A DNA stretch of 64,000 bases from Methylacidiphilum kamchatkense Kam1 (GTDB lineage: Bacteria > Verrucomicrobiota > Verrucomicrobiia > Methylacidiphilales > Methylacidiphilaceae), in NCBI RefSeq assembly GCF_007475525.1, contig NZ_CP037899.1, positions 992,001 to 1,056,000 on the forward strand, in the 5' to 3' direction. Shown here in pieces: positions 26,429 through 35,877 of this stretch (its first letter is position 1; each line of letters begins with the position of its first letter). The notes beneath the pieces are model-generated. The model did not search any database, was not told the origin of the DNA, and worked only from the letters and a program-made list of their open reading frames with translations. The position numbers and the translations under genes were made by a program.

Positions 26429-29245
26429 ATGATCGTTATGAGAATTCCATTAGCCTCTTATCGAGTTCAATTGAATAAGTCATTTAATTTCGAAAAACTG
26501 GCAAAGATCATCGATTATCTTGCGCAATTGGGAATTTCAGATATATATGCTTCTCCCATTACCAAAGCTAAGCCAGGCAGTTCCCATGGGTATGATGTAG
26601 TGGATTATACAAAGATTAATCCTGAGTTAGGAGATTTTCTTGTCTATGAAAATATAGTTTTAAAGTTGAAAGAAAAAGGAATGGGATGGATTCAAGATTT
26701 TGTGCCTAATCACATGGCCTACAGCAAGGAAAACACCATGCTCATGGATGTATTCGAGCATGGACCTTACTCCCGGTACTATGAATTTTTTGATATCGAA
26801 TGGAACCATCCTTATGAATCTTTGAAGGGAAGGGTGCTTGCTCCCTTTCTTGGACCTCATTATGGAGAAGCCTTGTCCAAGGGAGAAATAAAGCTGGTCT
26901 TTGATTTGGGTTCTTTTTACGTCCGCTATTATGATATTCAATTTCCTCTGAAAATAGAGAGCTATGCAACCATTCTGACTTCCGTCCTAAATACGATTCG
27001 AAAGCGGGTAGATACAAAAGATCCAGATTATCTAAAACTCCTCGGTGTGGTTTATACCCTTAAGAATATTGGAGCTTCCGAATCTAGACAAGAACGTATC
27101 GAACAGGTTTCTTTCATTAAATACATATTGAATGAACTTTACACGAAAAATGTGCTGATCAGAGTGTGCGTGGATAGGACTATTGAACTATTCAATTCGG
27201 AAGACAAGACAGAGCCAGGGCATTTTCTTCTCATGGACAAGTTGCTTACCGAACAATATTTTCGCTTTTCCCATTGGAGAGTGGCTTCGGAGGAAATTAA
27301 CTACAGAAGGTTTTTTACCATTAACGATCTTATTTCTGTTCGTATGGAACGGGAAGAAGTTTTTGAAGAAGCCCATTGTCTTATCTACCGATTGATAGAG
27401 GAAGGCAAAATTACTGGACTTCGTATCGATCACATTGATGGCTTGCTTGATCCTGAAAAATATTTAAGCGCTTTACGAAAAAGAATTCCAGGGATCTATA
27501 CCATTGTTGAAAAGATTCTGCGTCCGTTAAAAGAAACACTTCCTATTGGTTGGCAGACTGAAGGAACGACAGGGTACGATTTTTTAGCTCTTCTTACTCA
27601 GCTTTTCTGTAACCCAGAAAATGGTCCCATTATGGATCGAATTTATCGAAGGTACACTGGGATAGATCAAGAATATGAAGAACTTTTAAGAGAAAAGAAA
27701 AGATTTGTTATTGGAAGGAGGCTTGCTGGCGACCTTGACCGAATTGCTTTGATCCTGCATTCTCTTTGTTCTCGTCTCTGGTTTGGCCCAGATGTCACTA
27801 TCTATGGGATCCGGAGAGCTCTTGTTGAGGTCCTTTCCTGTTTTCCTGTTTACAGAACATATATCTCAAATGGTCAAATGAGTAAACAAGATAGAATGTT
27901 TTTGGAAGAAGCTGTCAATATTGCCAAAGAAACCCTTCCAGAACTTTCAGTGGAATTGGATTTTATCCTCAAATTTTTTCTTCGGGAAATAGAACATTCT
28001 TTTTCCGAGGAGGAAGAACGGGAAAGAGAAAATTTTATCAAACGCTTCCAGCAACTAAGTTGCCCACTGATGGCAAAAGGACTCGAAGATTGTCTTTTTT
28101 ATGTCTACAATAGGTTACTTTCTCTTAACGAAGTTGGCAATGATCCATCCATCCTAGGGATTTCTTCAGAAACATTTCATTCCTTTCTAAAAGAAAGAGC
28201 GCTGTGGTGGCCTTTTACTTTCAATGCCACTTCAACGCATGATACCAAAAGAGGGGAAGATGCTCGGGCAAGGATAAATGTACTTTCAGAAATTCCACAA
28301 GAATGGGAAAAGGTTCTATATCAATGGACAGAAATCAATGAACCGGAAAAGTCCAAAGTGGGGAACATCATGGTTCCGGATTATAATGCGGAATATTTCA
28401 TTTATCAATCTCTTATTGGACATTTGCCTTTTGACCTTTCGGAAATCGATTCTTTTTTGGACAGATTTAAAAAGTATTTCATAAAGGCCAGCAGGGAAGC
28501 AAAAAGCTTTTCTGGATGGCAGAATCCCAATACCGCTTATGAAGAAAAATGTTGCCAGTTTATTGAGAGTCTTTTAAATCCGAAGAATTCAAAGTTTTGG
28601 GACTCTTTTCTTCCTTTTCAAAAGAAAATTGCCCATTTTGGAATCATTAATTCTCTTTCACAGCTGCTCTTAAAAATTGCATCTCCTGGAATTCCAGATT
28701 TCTATCAGGGTTGTGAGCTGTGGGATTTTTCATTTGTTGATCCAGACAATCGCAGACCCATTGATTTCGATTGGCGAAAAAAAATTCTGATGGAATTTAT
28801 AGAGGTAAGTGATGAAAAGGCTTTGGTCGAAGAACTTGTAATGAACAGTGCGGATGGCCGCATAAAGTTTTGGCTCACCTATAAGGGCTTGCAGGCTAGA
28901 AAGAAATTTCCTGAAGTTTTCGGTTCTAAATCCTACATTCCATTGACCTTTCAAGGGTCGAAAGCAAGGAATGCTTTTGCTTTTCTTAGGCAACAAGCCA
29001 ACTGCTGGATTATAGCTATAGTCCCAAGGTTCTGCACGGAGCTATGCAAAGAAGGCCAGTTTCCTGTTGGAGGTGGAATTTGGCATGATACTATCTTGAT
29101 GTTGCCTGAAGAGGCGCCTTTGGAATGGTCTTCTCTGCTGGTAGATGGGGAAAAAAGAAAATGGGATCGGAAAGTCAATGTTGGCGAAGCATTAGATATA
29201 CTCCCTGTGGGTTTATGGTTTGGACAGACTACGAAGAGAGAGTAG
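26429..29245 (+). CDS. treY: Maltooligosyl trehalose synthase
   Basis: 938 residues of glycoside hydrolase family 13. The opening IPLASYRVQLNKSFNFEKLAKIIDYL and ASPITKAKPGSSHGYDVVDY are TreY-specific. The nucleophile region is GLRIDHIDGLLDPEKYL, the acid/base lies in IVEKILRP and the third carboxylate in FNATSTHDTKRGEDARAR. It turns the reducing end of maltooligosaccharides into a terminal trehalose unit, which TreZ releases. It is transcribed opposite to treZ, with an 800-base gap between their 3' ends, which is unusual since the pair is often an operon. Confidence 0.96.
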   Translation: MIVMRIPLASYRVQLNKSFNFEKLAKIIDYLAQLGISDIYASPITKAKPGSSHGYDVVDYTKINPELGDFLVYENIVLKLKEKGMGWIQDFVPNHMAYSKENTMLMDVFEHGPYSRYYEFFDIEWNHPYESLKGRVLAPFLGPHYGEALSKGEIKLVFDLGSFYVRYYDIQFPLKIESYATILTSVLNTIRKRVDTKDPDYLKLLGVVYTLKNIGASESRQERIEQVSFIKYILNELYTKNVLIRVCVDRTIELFNSEDKTEPGHFLLMDKLLTEQYFRFSHWRVASEEINYRRFFTINDLISVRMEREEVFEEAHCLIYRLIEEGKITGLRIDHIDGLLDPEKYLSALRKRIPGIYTIVEKILRPLKETLPIGWQTEGTTGYDFLALLTQLFCNPENGPIMDRIYRRYTGIDQEYEELLREKKRFVIGRRLAGDLDRIALILHSLCSRLWFGPDVTIYGIRRALVEVLSCFPVYRTYISNGQMSKQDRMFLEEAVNIAKETLPELSVELDFILKFFLREIEHSFSEEEERERENFIKRFQQLSCPLMAKGLEDCLFYVYNRLLSLNEVGNDPSILGISSETFHSFLKERALWWPFTFNATSTHDTKRGEDARARINVLSEIPQEWEKVLYQWTEINEPEKSKVGNIMVPDYNAEYFIYQSLIGHLPFDLSEIDSFLDRFKKYFIKASREAKSFSGWQNPNTAYEEKCCQFIESLLNPKNSKFWDSFLPFQKKIAHFGIINSLSQLLLKIASPGIPDFYQGCELWDFSFVDPDNRRPIDFDWRKKILMEFIEVSDEKALVEELVMNSADGRIKFWLTYKGLQARKKFPEVFGSKSYIPLTFQGSKARNAFAFLRQQANCWIIAIVPRFCTELCKEGQFPVGGGIWHDTILMLPEEAPLEWSSLLVDGEKRKWDRKVNVGEALDILPVGLWFGQTTKRE

Positions 29246-30045
29246 ACAGAATGGAGTGTTCACTAGACTTAGAACACAAAATGACTAACTCTGTTAATCT
29301 GTAAGAAGTTAAGCAATAAGAAAGCAGGACATCTTCTAGATAACTATCTCGTATTGGATTTGGAAAGGAAAGATGCTATTTTCCTTTGAACAGACACCAG
29401 TGGGAGATCATTGTCAAAGAACCGGCTTTTAAAAACCCTATCGGCTTCCCGATATTTGCATGTGTCCGAAACTAGATTAACCGAATTGAAGGCAATGCAA
29501 GCCGCTACGACCAAACGGGTCACCAATATCCTTTTTGAAATTGAGAGTAAAGCCAACCGTAACCGAACTAAGCTCATGAGTTTCTGGCTGATCTTGAAAT
29601 GAACATCAATGTCATGGAACACACTGGTCGATTCCTGCAGTGCAGCTTGGAGTATGCAAAAGTTGTGATTTTGGCCTTAGTAGATAATGCCATTTCTAAA
29701 GAGTTCAACTATAAGCTAATTCAAAAGGTCTTTCTGTTTTTCTCTGCTACTCCCTCCAATCTACTCAAAGCTGTCTAGATTGGTTCTAAGCTGATTGTCT
29801 GCTTTGCCATGACTGATTTTAGGCACACCGTACGATCTGCGCCAGATGCCTTCGAACGTCAGATCCTACCTGACACAACAACATTCGAGGATCCACCCTT
29901 CCAAACCTCTTTTTGATTATGGATAAAAAGTAGGCATAGGCGATCGTTCGGCGGTCTGCAGTGCCTTCGGCATCTCACCACTTTGGGCGCATTATGTCAA
30001 AGCGTAGAATGGATGAAGATCTACCGTATTTAACGGTAAGAGATC
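29246..30045. other. 800-base gap with fragmentary open frames
   Basis: No intact gene is recognised. Short plus-strand frames at 29411-29602 (63 codons) and 29614-29778 (54 codons, MEHTGRFLQCSLEYAKVVIL...) have plausible amino-acid composition and may be pieces of one decayed gene. I cannot name the family. The stretch 29830-30030 is more GC-rich than its surroundings, similar to the decayed gap at 53.6-54.1 kb. It lies between the convergent treY and treZ genes. Confidence 0.4.
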
Positions 30046-31899
30046 TCAACAACTATAGTAAAGAACGATGTTTTTTGGACTGATCGGAATAGAGGTGGAG
30101 GAGGCAACTATTTGGTCAGGAGAAATAGATCCTGATCCACTCCATTTTTCGTCAGCAAGATCAAGAATTTTTTCCAATGGATAGACAACTTCTTCCTCGA
30201 TCAAATATCTCCTTTCTACTGAGTCGAAGTTAGTTATTCCAAGGAGGCTTTCCTGTTTATTGTTAAAAAAAAAGAAAAAGAGCTTTTCTTCTTCATTAAA
30301 ATTTACCGTAGGAGAGATGTTTGCAGAGCATATTAAAGATTTATATTTTTGGCGTAATGCAATCGTATGCTGATACAATTTCCATAGAATGGCGTGTGTC
30401 CCTTCAGTCCTTAATTCCCAATTAATAATAGATTTATTGAAAGCTTCTTGTTTTGTTGCATCATATCCTTCTTTGTCTCCATGAAAATCTGCAAACTCTT
30501 TCATTCTTCCTTTTCGAACGGCTTCTAGAAGATTGGGATCCCCATGATCGACAAAGTAGAGAAAAGGATTTTTTTCTCCATACTCTTCACCCATGAACAA
30601 AAGCGGAATGAAGCCTGAAAGAAGAGTCAATACACAAATTATTTTGAGTTCACTAAAATCAATTAGACAAGAAAGTCTTTCTCCTAAATACCTATTTCCA
30701 ATCTGATCATGATTCTGAGAAAAAACGATCAGTTGGCTTCTTTTGACATGTTGAGGTTTTCTTCCATGCTTGCGTTTTCTATAAGAAGAATAGCACCCAT
30801 CAATGACATATCCTTGCTTAAAAGCTTTTGCAATATGTGAAAGGGAGCCGAAATCAGAATAATATCCTTTTGTTTCCTTGGTTATATAAGCGTGCAGAGC
30901 ATGATGAAAATCATCACACCATTGTCCATGGAGATGGCAGCCTCCAAAGGTTTTCGGATAAATGAATTTGGGGTCATTCCTATCACTTTCGGCAATAAGG
31001 AAATGGGTTTTATTGAATGTATGACAAAATTCTGTTGTTTTATCGGCTAATTCCTCAAGAAAAAGATACGCGCTTTCGTCATAAATGGCATGAATCGCAT
31101 CCAGCCTTAAAGCATCTATGTCATATTCGGAAAACCAGAAAAGAGCATTATATATAAAAAAATTTCTAACTTCGTCAGAATAAGCATCGTCATAATTAAT
31201 GGCCTCTCCCCAGGGTGTTTTATATTTTTGGGTAAAATAAGGAGCAAATTGACTAAGATAATTACCTTCCGGGCCTAAGTGGTTATATACAACATCAAGA
31301 ATCACTGCCATGCCAATCTGATGACAACTATCTACTAATTTGCGCAATCCCCATGGTCCTCCGTAACTATTCTGAACGGCAAAAGGATAAACCCCATCAT
31401 AACCCCAATTTCTTTTTCCTGGAAATTGCGCTACAGGCATAAGTTCTAGAGCATTTATTCCTAATTCTTTTAAGACTGGTAGTCTGGGTATGATTGCCTC
31501 AAAAGTGCCTTGTGGAGTGAATGTGCCCACGTGCAATTCATAGATAATGTAATCATCTAAAGTGGGTCTTTTTTCAGTGATTTCGCTTTTTTTAATTGCT
31601 GAAAAATCGATAACTTCGGATCGGTCATGGACGCCGTAAGGCTGATATTGAGAAGCTGGATCGGGATATTCTTTTAGCTTGTTGATTCTGTATTTATACC
31701 TAATTTTGTTTTTTTTCTCGTAGGTTTTTAGTAAGCCTCTCCAATATCCACGACTATCTTTTTCCATTGGGATGATTAGATCTTCTGGTTCGTATATGTG
31801 TACAGCGCAATCCGAAAGGAAAGGGCCCCATACAACAAAAGAGACTGCATCATTAGAACAAATGGAACCAACTGGAATTATAGAAGACAACATGTTCAT
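30046..31899 (-). CDS. treZ: Malto-oligosyltrehalose trehalohydrolase
   Basis: 617 residues. An N-terminal CBM48/E-set domain (SFVVWGPFLSDCAVHIYEP) is followed by a GH13 barrel. VILDVVYNHLGPEGNYL, the nucleophile region ALRLDAIHAIYDESA, the acid/base LIAESDRNDPKF and the third Asp in VFSQNHDQIGNR are all present. It cleaves trehalose from maltooligosyl-trehalose made by TreY. HVGTFTPQGTFEA is a TreZ marker that separates it from branching enzyme. It is 98 bases downstream of the treS-maltokinase fragment on the same strand. Confidence 0.95.
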   Translation of the reverse strand: MNMLSSIIPVGSICSNDAVSFVVWGPFLSDCAVHIYEPEDLIIPMEKDSRGYWRGLLKTYEKKNKIRYKYRINKLKEYPDPASQYQPYGVHDRSEVIDFSAIKKSEITEKRPTLDDYIIYELHVGTFTPQGTFEAIIPRLPVLKELGINALELMPVAQFPGKRNWGYDGVYPFAVQNSYGGPWGLRKLVDSCHQIGMAVILDVVYNHLGPEGNYLSQFAPYFTQKYKTPWGEAINYDDAYSDEVRNFFIYNALFWFSEYDIDALRLDAIHAIYDESAYLFLEELADKTTEFCHTFNKTHFLIAESDRNDPKFIYPKTFGGCHLHGQWCDDFHHALHAYITKETKGYYSDFGSLSHIAKAFKQGYVIDGCYSSYRKRKHGRKPQHVKRSQLIVFSQNHDQIGNRYLGERLSCLIDFSELKIICVLTLLSGFIPLLFMGEEYGEKNPFLYFVDHGDPNLLEAVRKGRMKEFADFHGDKEGYDATKQEAFNKSIINWELRTEGTHAILWKLYQHTIALRQKYKSLICSANISPTVNFNEEEKLFFFFFNNKQESLLGITNFDSVERRYLIEEEVVYPLEKILDLADEKWSGSGSISPDQIVASSTSIPISPKNIVLYYSC

Positions 31900-31939
31900 T
31901 ATCCTTGAACTCTGTCCTATAAAAAAAGTTGTTCTTCTG

Positions 31940-31967
31940 CCATTGTGAGAGAACCATTGTGAGAGAA
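31940..31967. repeat. 14-bp perfect tandem duplication
   Basis: CCATTGTGAGAGAA occurs twice in direct succession (31940-31953 and 31954-31967) in the short spacer between treZ and the treS-maltokinase gene. It is a probable replication-slippage duplication with no evident function. Confidence 0.8.
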
Positions 31968-31997
31968 AAAAGAACGGTCCTTACTGAATTACTTCCT

Positions 31998-34595
31998 TCA
32001 TTGATTCTTAGCCATAGGTATTGTTTTTGTTTGGCTGATCAAGGTCAATGGAAAATTAAGAAAAGACAGAACTGCTTTACATAAAAAAGATGCTTCTTTC
32101 ATCAGAGATCTTTTCAAGGAATATTCTATTTCATAGAGCACCCTTTCTAGCAAGCAAAAGTGGAGCAACCTTTCTTTTTCTTCTTTTGTTTGTGGGAGAA
32201 TTTCAGATTTTGCCACTTCTAAGTATCGGTTCACAAAAACGGCTGTAGCATACCTATGCCAGCAGAGCGAAATATCTTCTAGCCATGGCTTATCTTGAGA
32301 AATCAGCAGGGAGGATTCAAGAGCCGAAAATGCTGCTAAATAGAGAGAAAAGATCATACTAGCAATATCCTTTAGCGGCGTTTTTTTTAACTTTCTTTGG
32401 CTAAATGGTATTTCTGTTTCTCCTTCAAAATCTATGATTACGAAATCCTTTCCTGTATACAAAAGCTGTTGTAAGTGAAAATCCCCATGAATCCGTATTT
32501 TTAACCCGTAATTGCCAGCAATCAGAATCTGTTGAAGTTGTTTTTCAATGATCTCTATTTTTTCATAAAAACCTAGAATTTCTTTGTCTTTTAAATCCTT
32601 GTTGTTTTTCGACAATTGTCTTTGAAGACGCAAAAGATATTCCATAGCTGATTGGAAGAGGCTGCGTTGGTACCATGTTGTAAACGGTTCAGGGGAGAAG
32701 TTTGGATCTTTGTTTTCAGCGGAAAGCCAGTTATGCATCATTGCAGTTTTTTCAGCGATCGACCGTAATTTTTCTACATATGTTCCTTCCAAGATTGCCT
32801 TACATTCGGAAGGCCACTGTAAAGGATCCATCTTTAGGAGATCTCTAGGAGCTGAAAACAACTGTTTTGATTCGAGGACTCTTTCATAATATCGACTTAA
32901 AGAATCGATGGTCAGCTGCCAGCAATCCCCTTGATTAGGAATGAATTCTTCTATCAAGCATAAAGAATGGACTGTCCCGTCTGTAGATAAAAACTCAGCG
33001 TTTCCAAGGTACTTAGGGAAGAAAGGAAGGCTTTCTTTCGATTCTAGATATTCTAAAATTTCTATTTCAGGGTTGATCCCCTCGTTTAGTGGTCTGTAAA
33101 ACTTGCACATTATTTTATTTTCAAAGTTGATCAACAAATTTCTTTGTTTGTCAGGAAGCACTTGAGAGGAGATGGGGAGTTGTCCTTCTCTACAAGTTTC
33201 TTCAAGTTTTGAAGAAGGCTTTGCCACTACTTTACCTTTTCCTAAGTTTATATGTCTTCCAGAGGCAATCCAATCAAGCATCCAGGAACGAAATGTCGAT
33301 TCATACATGGCATCTATAAGCAGTCCCTCTTGTTCCTTCTCTTTGAATTTGCAAAACACGCACTCTGGATTTTTCTTTCCGATTTCATCAACGTCTTTTT
33401 TCTCAGTTTTTTTCAGAAAAAAGAAAAATGGTTCTGGATTCCCTACATCATAATAAAAAGCAAACAATACACACTGTATATCTTCTCCTAAAAACCGGAG
33501 GGCTTTTAATTCGATTGCATCCTGGATTTCTACCCGCAGCAGCTTTTTGCCCAGAAGGTTAAACCACTTAAACTGAGAAAGGTACAAGGGCAGGACTTTA
33601 GAAGCAAAACGTTCCCCCTCTGAGCTTAACCAAAAGGATGGCGAAGGGACCTCTTCAAGAGCAATCGTTGAAACTCTTTCTAATTGTTGCTGAGAAGAGT
33701 CATAGGAGGGATTGAGAGAAAACCAGAAATAAGCATAGGGAGAAAGGACAAATAAAAGAGGGTTTTCGGTTATTTTTGGTAGAGTAGCTTTACCGAATGT
33801 TTCTGTTGGAATGTAGCCGATACAATCAGGTAGACTGATTTCCGTAACTTGAGTAAAACGGGAAAGATTTATAACAACCAATAGGATCTCTTCTTTGTAT
33901 TTTCGAATGAAAGCTAAAACCTTAGGATTGCTTTGATTGATGATTTCTATGGTTCCACGGCTGAATGCTAGATATTTTTTCCGCATGCTGATCACACGCC
34001 GGATCCACCAAAGAAAGGAAGAGAGGTTGTTTTGTTGCAATTCCACATTAACGGCCTGGTAGTGATATTCAGGATCTATGACCAGTGGCAAATAGAGTCG
34101 TTGAGGATTAGCCTTTGAAAAGCCCCCATTTTTTTCTTCAGACCATTGCATTGGGGTTCGAACTCCGTTGCGATCTCCCAGATAGATATTATCTCCCATA
34201 CCAATCTCATCCCCATAGTAAATGATTGGTGAACCCATGAGAGAAAAGAGAATCGTAAAAATGAGTTCCATTTTTTTTCTGTTGTTATCGAGAAGAGGAG
34301 CAAGTCTTCGCCGAATTCCTAGATTGAGTTTTGCTCGAGACTCCTTCGCATAGACCCTGTACATGTAGTCTCTTTCTTCATCGGTGACCATTTCTAAGGT
34401 CAGTTCATCATGATTACGAAGGAAAGTGGCCCATTGACAACAATCAGGAATAGGGGGGTTAGTTCTAGAATATCCACTATAGGATAGTTTTCTTCCATTC
34501 GCATCGCCATAAAAATCCTTGGCATCAGTGGGAAATGGAAGGCCATGTGGCATTCGTCCCCTTGGCCAAAATAAGCTGCGGCATCTTCTGGCCAT
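31998..34595 (-). CDS. treS: Trehalose synthase C-terminal part fused to maltokinase (3' fragment of frameshifted treS-mak)
   Basis: This reading frame holds the rest of TreS from the PPIPDCCQWATFLRNHDELTLEMV stretch (starting at about 34458) onward. It is followed by a C-terminal maltokinase domain with the kinase-like KIRIHGDFHLQQLLYTG and IIDFEGETE (catalytic Asp region). The first about 45 codons up to 34595 are out-of-frame sequence, not TreS. The third catalytic Asp of TreS (NHDE) is in this part, while the nucleophile is in the other fragment. Intact TreS-Mak fusions convert trehalose to maltose and phosphorylate it to maltose-1-phosphate. Adding one C at the C6 tract (34453-34458) restores one protein of about 1,130 residues. 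Confidence 0.88.
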   Translation of the reverse strand: MARRCRSLFWPRGRMPHGLPFPTDAKDFYGDANGRKLSYSGYSRTNPPIPDCCQWATFLRNHDELTLEMVTDEERDYMYRVYAKESRAKLNLGIRRRLAPLLDNNRKKMELIFTILFSLMGSPIIYYGDEIGMGDNIYLGDRNGVRTPMQWSEEKNGGFSKANPQRLYLPLVIDPEYHYQAVNVELQQNNLSSFLWWIRRVISMRKKYLAFSRGTIEIINQSNPKVLAFIRKYKEEILLVVINLSRFTQVTEISLPDCIGYIPTETFGKATLPKITENPLLFVLSPYAYFWFSLNPSYDSSQQQLERVSTIALEEVPSPSFWLSSEGERFASKVLPLYLSQFKWFNLLGKKLLRVEIQDAIELKALRFLGEDIQCVLFAFYYDVGNPEPFFFFLKKTEKKDVDEIGKKNPECVFCKFKEKEQEGLLIDAMYESTFRSWMLDWIASGRHINLGKGKVVAKPSSKLEETCREGQLPISSQVLPDKQRNLLINFENKIMCKFYRPLNEGINPEIEILEYLESKESLPFFPKYLGNAEFLSTDGTVHSLCLIEEFIPNQGDCWQLTIDSLSRYYERVLESKQLFSAPRDLLKMDPLQWPSECKAILEGTYVEKLRSIAEKTAMMHNWLSAENKDPNFSPEPFTTWYQRSLFQSAMEYLLRLQRQLSKNNKDLKDKEILGFYEKIEIIEKQLQQILIAGNYGLKIRIHGDFHLQQLLYTGKDFVIIDFEGETEIPFSQRKLKKTPLKDIASMIFSLYLAAFSALESSLLISQDKPWLEDISLCWHRYATAVFVNRYLEVAKSEILPQTKEEKERLLHFCLLERVLYEIEYSLKRSLMKEASFLCKAVLSFLNFPLTLISQTKTIPMAKNQ

Positions 34596-35395
34596 TGGTT
34601 AGCTTCTGCAAGAAGCATCCGATTGGCATAATGGGTGTCAACATAGCTGCGGAGTTCTTTAAGAAATTGATGGGTTTCAGGCAGATTTTCACAACTGGTT
34701 CCATCCCTTTCGAAAAGATAAGGCACTGCGTCTAATCTCAACCCGTCGACTCCCATTCCAAGCCAGAAATCGATAATTTTAAAAATTTCTTTTTTAACTT
34801 CAGGATTATCGAAGTTTAAATCCGGTTGGTGAGAATAAAAGCGGTGCCAGTAATAAGCTTTTGCTACAGGATCCCATGTCCAATTGGATGATTCAAAATC
34901 TTTAAAAATAATTCGAGCTTCTTTAAATTTTTCCGGATTATCACTCCAGACATAATAGTTTCTGTAATTGCTTCCCGGAGGAGAATTTCTGGCCCTTTGG
35001 AACCATGGATGCTGATCAGAAGTATGATTAATAACTAACTCGGTGATCACTCTTAAGTTTCTCTTGTGAGCTTCCAGTAAAAAAATTTTGAAATCATTTA
35101 GCTCACCATAATCAGGGTGCACAGCGCAGTAATCAGATATGTCGTATCCGTCATCTTTCAAAGGAGAAGGATAAAAAGGCAATAACCAAATGGCATTCAC
35201 TCCAATCGATTTGATGTAGTCCAGTTTTTGAGTCATTCCTATGAAGTCACCAATCCCATCATCGTTGCCATCAAAAAATGATTTGACGTGGACTTCATAG
35301 ATGATGGCATCCTTCCACCAAAGCGGAGGTGGAGCATATTCCGATTTTTCTCCTAGCTGTCTATGCGTTGTTCTGTTGAAGGATTGACTGTCCAT
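34400..35395 (-). CDS. treS: Trehalose synthase N-terminal catalytic part (5' fragment of frameshifted treS-mak)
   Basis: 331 residues; about the first 312 are TreS (GH13). LWWKDAIIYEVHVKSFFDGNDDGIGDF, the nucleophile region VDGLRLDAVPYLFERDG and the acid/base region LLAEANQWPEDAAAYFG are clear. After DILELTP the frame leaves the family and ends in 19 unrelated residues. On the minus strand the switch is at ACCCCCCTA: TreS needs ACC CCC CCT (seven C), and six are present. As written, this fragment lacks the third catalytic aspartate and should be inactive alone. The start ATG at 35395 is 73 bases from the tRNA-Leu gene. Confidence 0.88.
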   Translation of the reverse strand: MDSQSFNRTTHRQLGEKSEYAPPPLWWKDAIIYEVHVKSFFDGNDDGIGDFIGMTQKLDYIKSIGVNAIWLLPFYPSPLKDDGYDISDYCAVHPDYGELNDFKIFLLEAHKRNLRVITELVINHTSDQHPWFQRARNSPPGSNYRNYYVWSDNPEKFKEARIIFKDFESSNWTWDPVAKAYYWHRFYSHQPDLNFDNPEVKKEIFKIIDFWLGMGVDGLRLDAVPYLFERDGTSCENLPETHQFLKELRSYVDTHYANRMLLAEANQWPEDAAAYFGQGDECHMAFHFPLMPRIFMAMRMEENYPIVDILELTPLFLIVVNGPLSFVIMMN

Positions 35396-35467
35396 ACATG
35401 TCAGCAGGACTATACTTTAAATGAGAAATGAATTTGAAGGGAAGAAAAACATCTATTGTATAAAAAG

Positions 35468-35549
35468 TGCACTCGGGGAGACTCGAACTCCCACGGGAAA
35501 ACCCACAAGCACCTCAAGCTTGCGCGTCTGCCGATTCCGCCACGAGTGC
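35468..35549 (-). tRNA. tRNA-Leu (anticodon GAG)
   Basis: Minus strand. The acceptor stem GCACTCG pairs with CGAGTGC, followed by discriminator A. The D-arm has TGGCGGAATCGGCAGACGC, the anticodon stem CAAGC/GCTTG encloses the loop TTGAGGT (anticodon GAG), and there is a class II long variable arm (TGGGTTTTCCCGT). The T-arm is GGGAGTTCGAGTCTCCC. CCA is not encoded. It reads CUC and CUU codons. Confidence 0.95.
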
Positions 35550-35877
35550 ATAAAAGACAATCGGCTTTTTTCTATAAACTTTCAATCATTAGTTAATATT
35601 CCACATTCCTTATAGGAATTGAACATTTAGCTAGCACACGATACGGTTTTTATATCCGTTGTTCCTGTCGAGGCAGGAGGCATACACTACTTTCAATTTT
35701 TTTATACTAGATCTATGAATGCTTTTTTCAAGCCAAAAAAATAGATGGAATATAGAGGATAGCTCCCATTTAGTGAATGGGTACCCGAAATCTTTTTTAG
35801 GAGAGCACCTATTTGCCCTGGCATTCTTGTATGTCTCATACTTTGCCAATATCGTAAAACTGGAGGAAAGCAGAAGC
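35550..35877. other. Gap between tRNA-Leu and the NtrC-type regulator
   Basis: About 330 AT-rich bases between the tRNA-Leu 5' end and the 3' end of the response-regulator gene, both read on the minus strand, so it must hold the tRNA promoter. Two short overlapping frames (35631-35906 minus, 35719-35940 plus) show no motif and run into the regulator gene. Confidence 0.4.

Noticed and set aside
31940-31967. Possible CRISPR-like repeat
   Set aside because: Only two copies of 14 bases in tandem without spacers; a simple duplication.
31998-35395. Two separate genes, a GH13 enzyme and a kinase, instead of one broken TreS-Mak
   Set aside because: The TreS homology crosses the frame change without a gap at the homopolymer, so both frames belong to one ancestral fusion gene.
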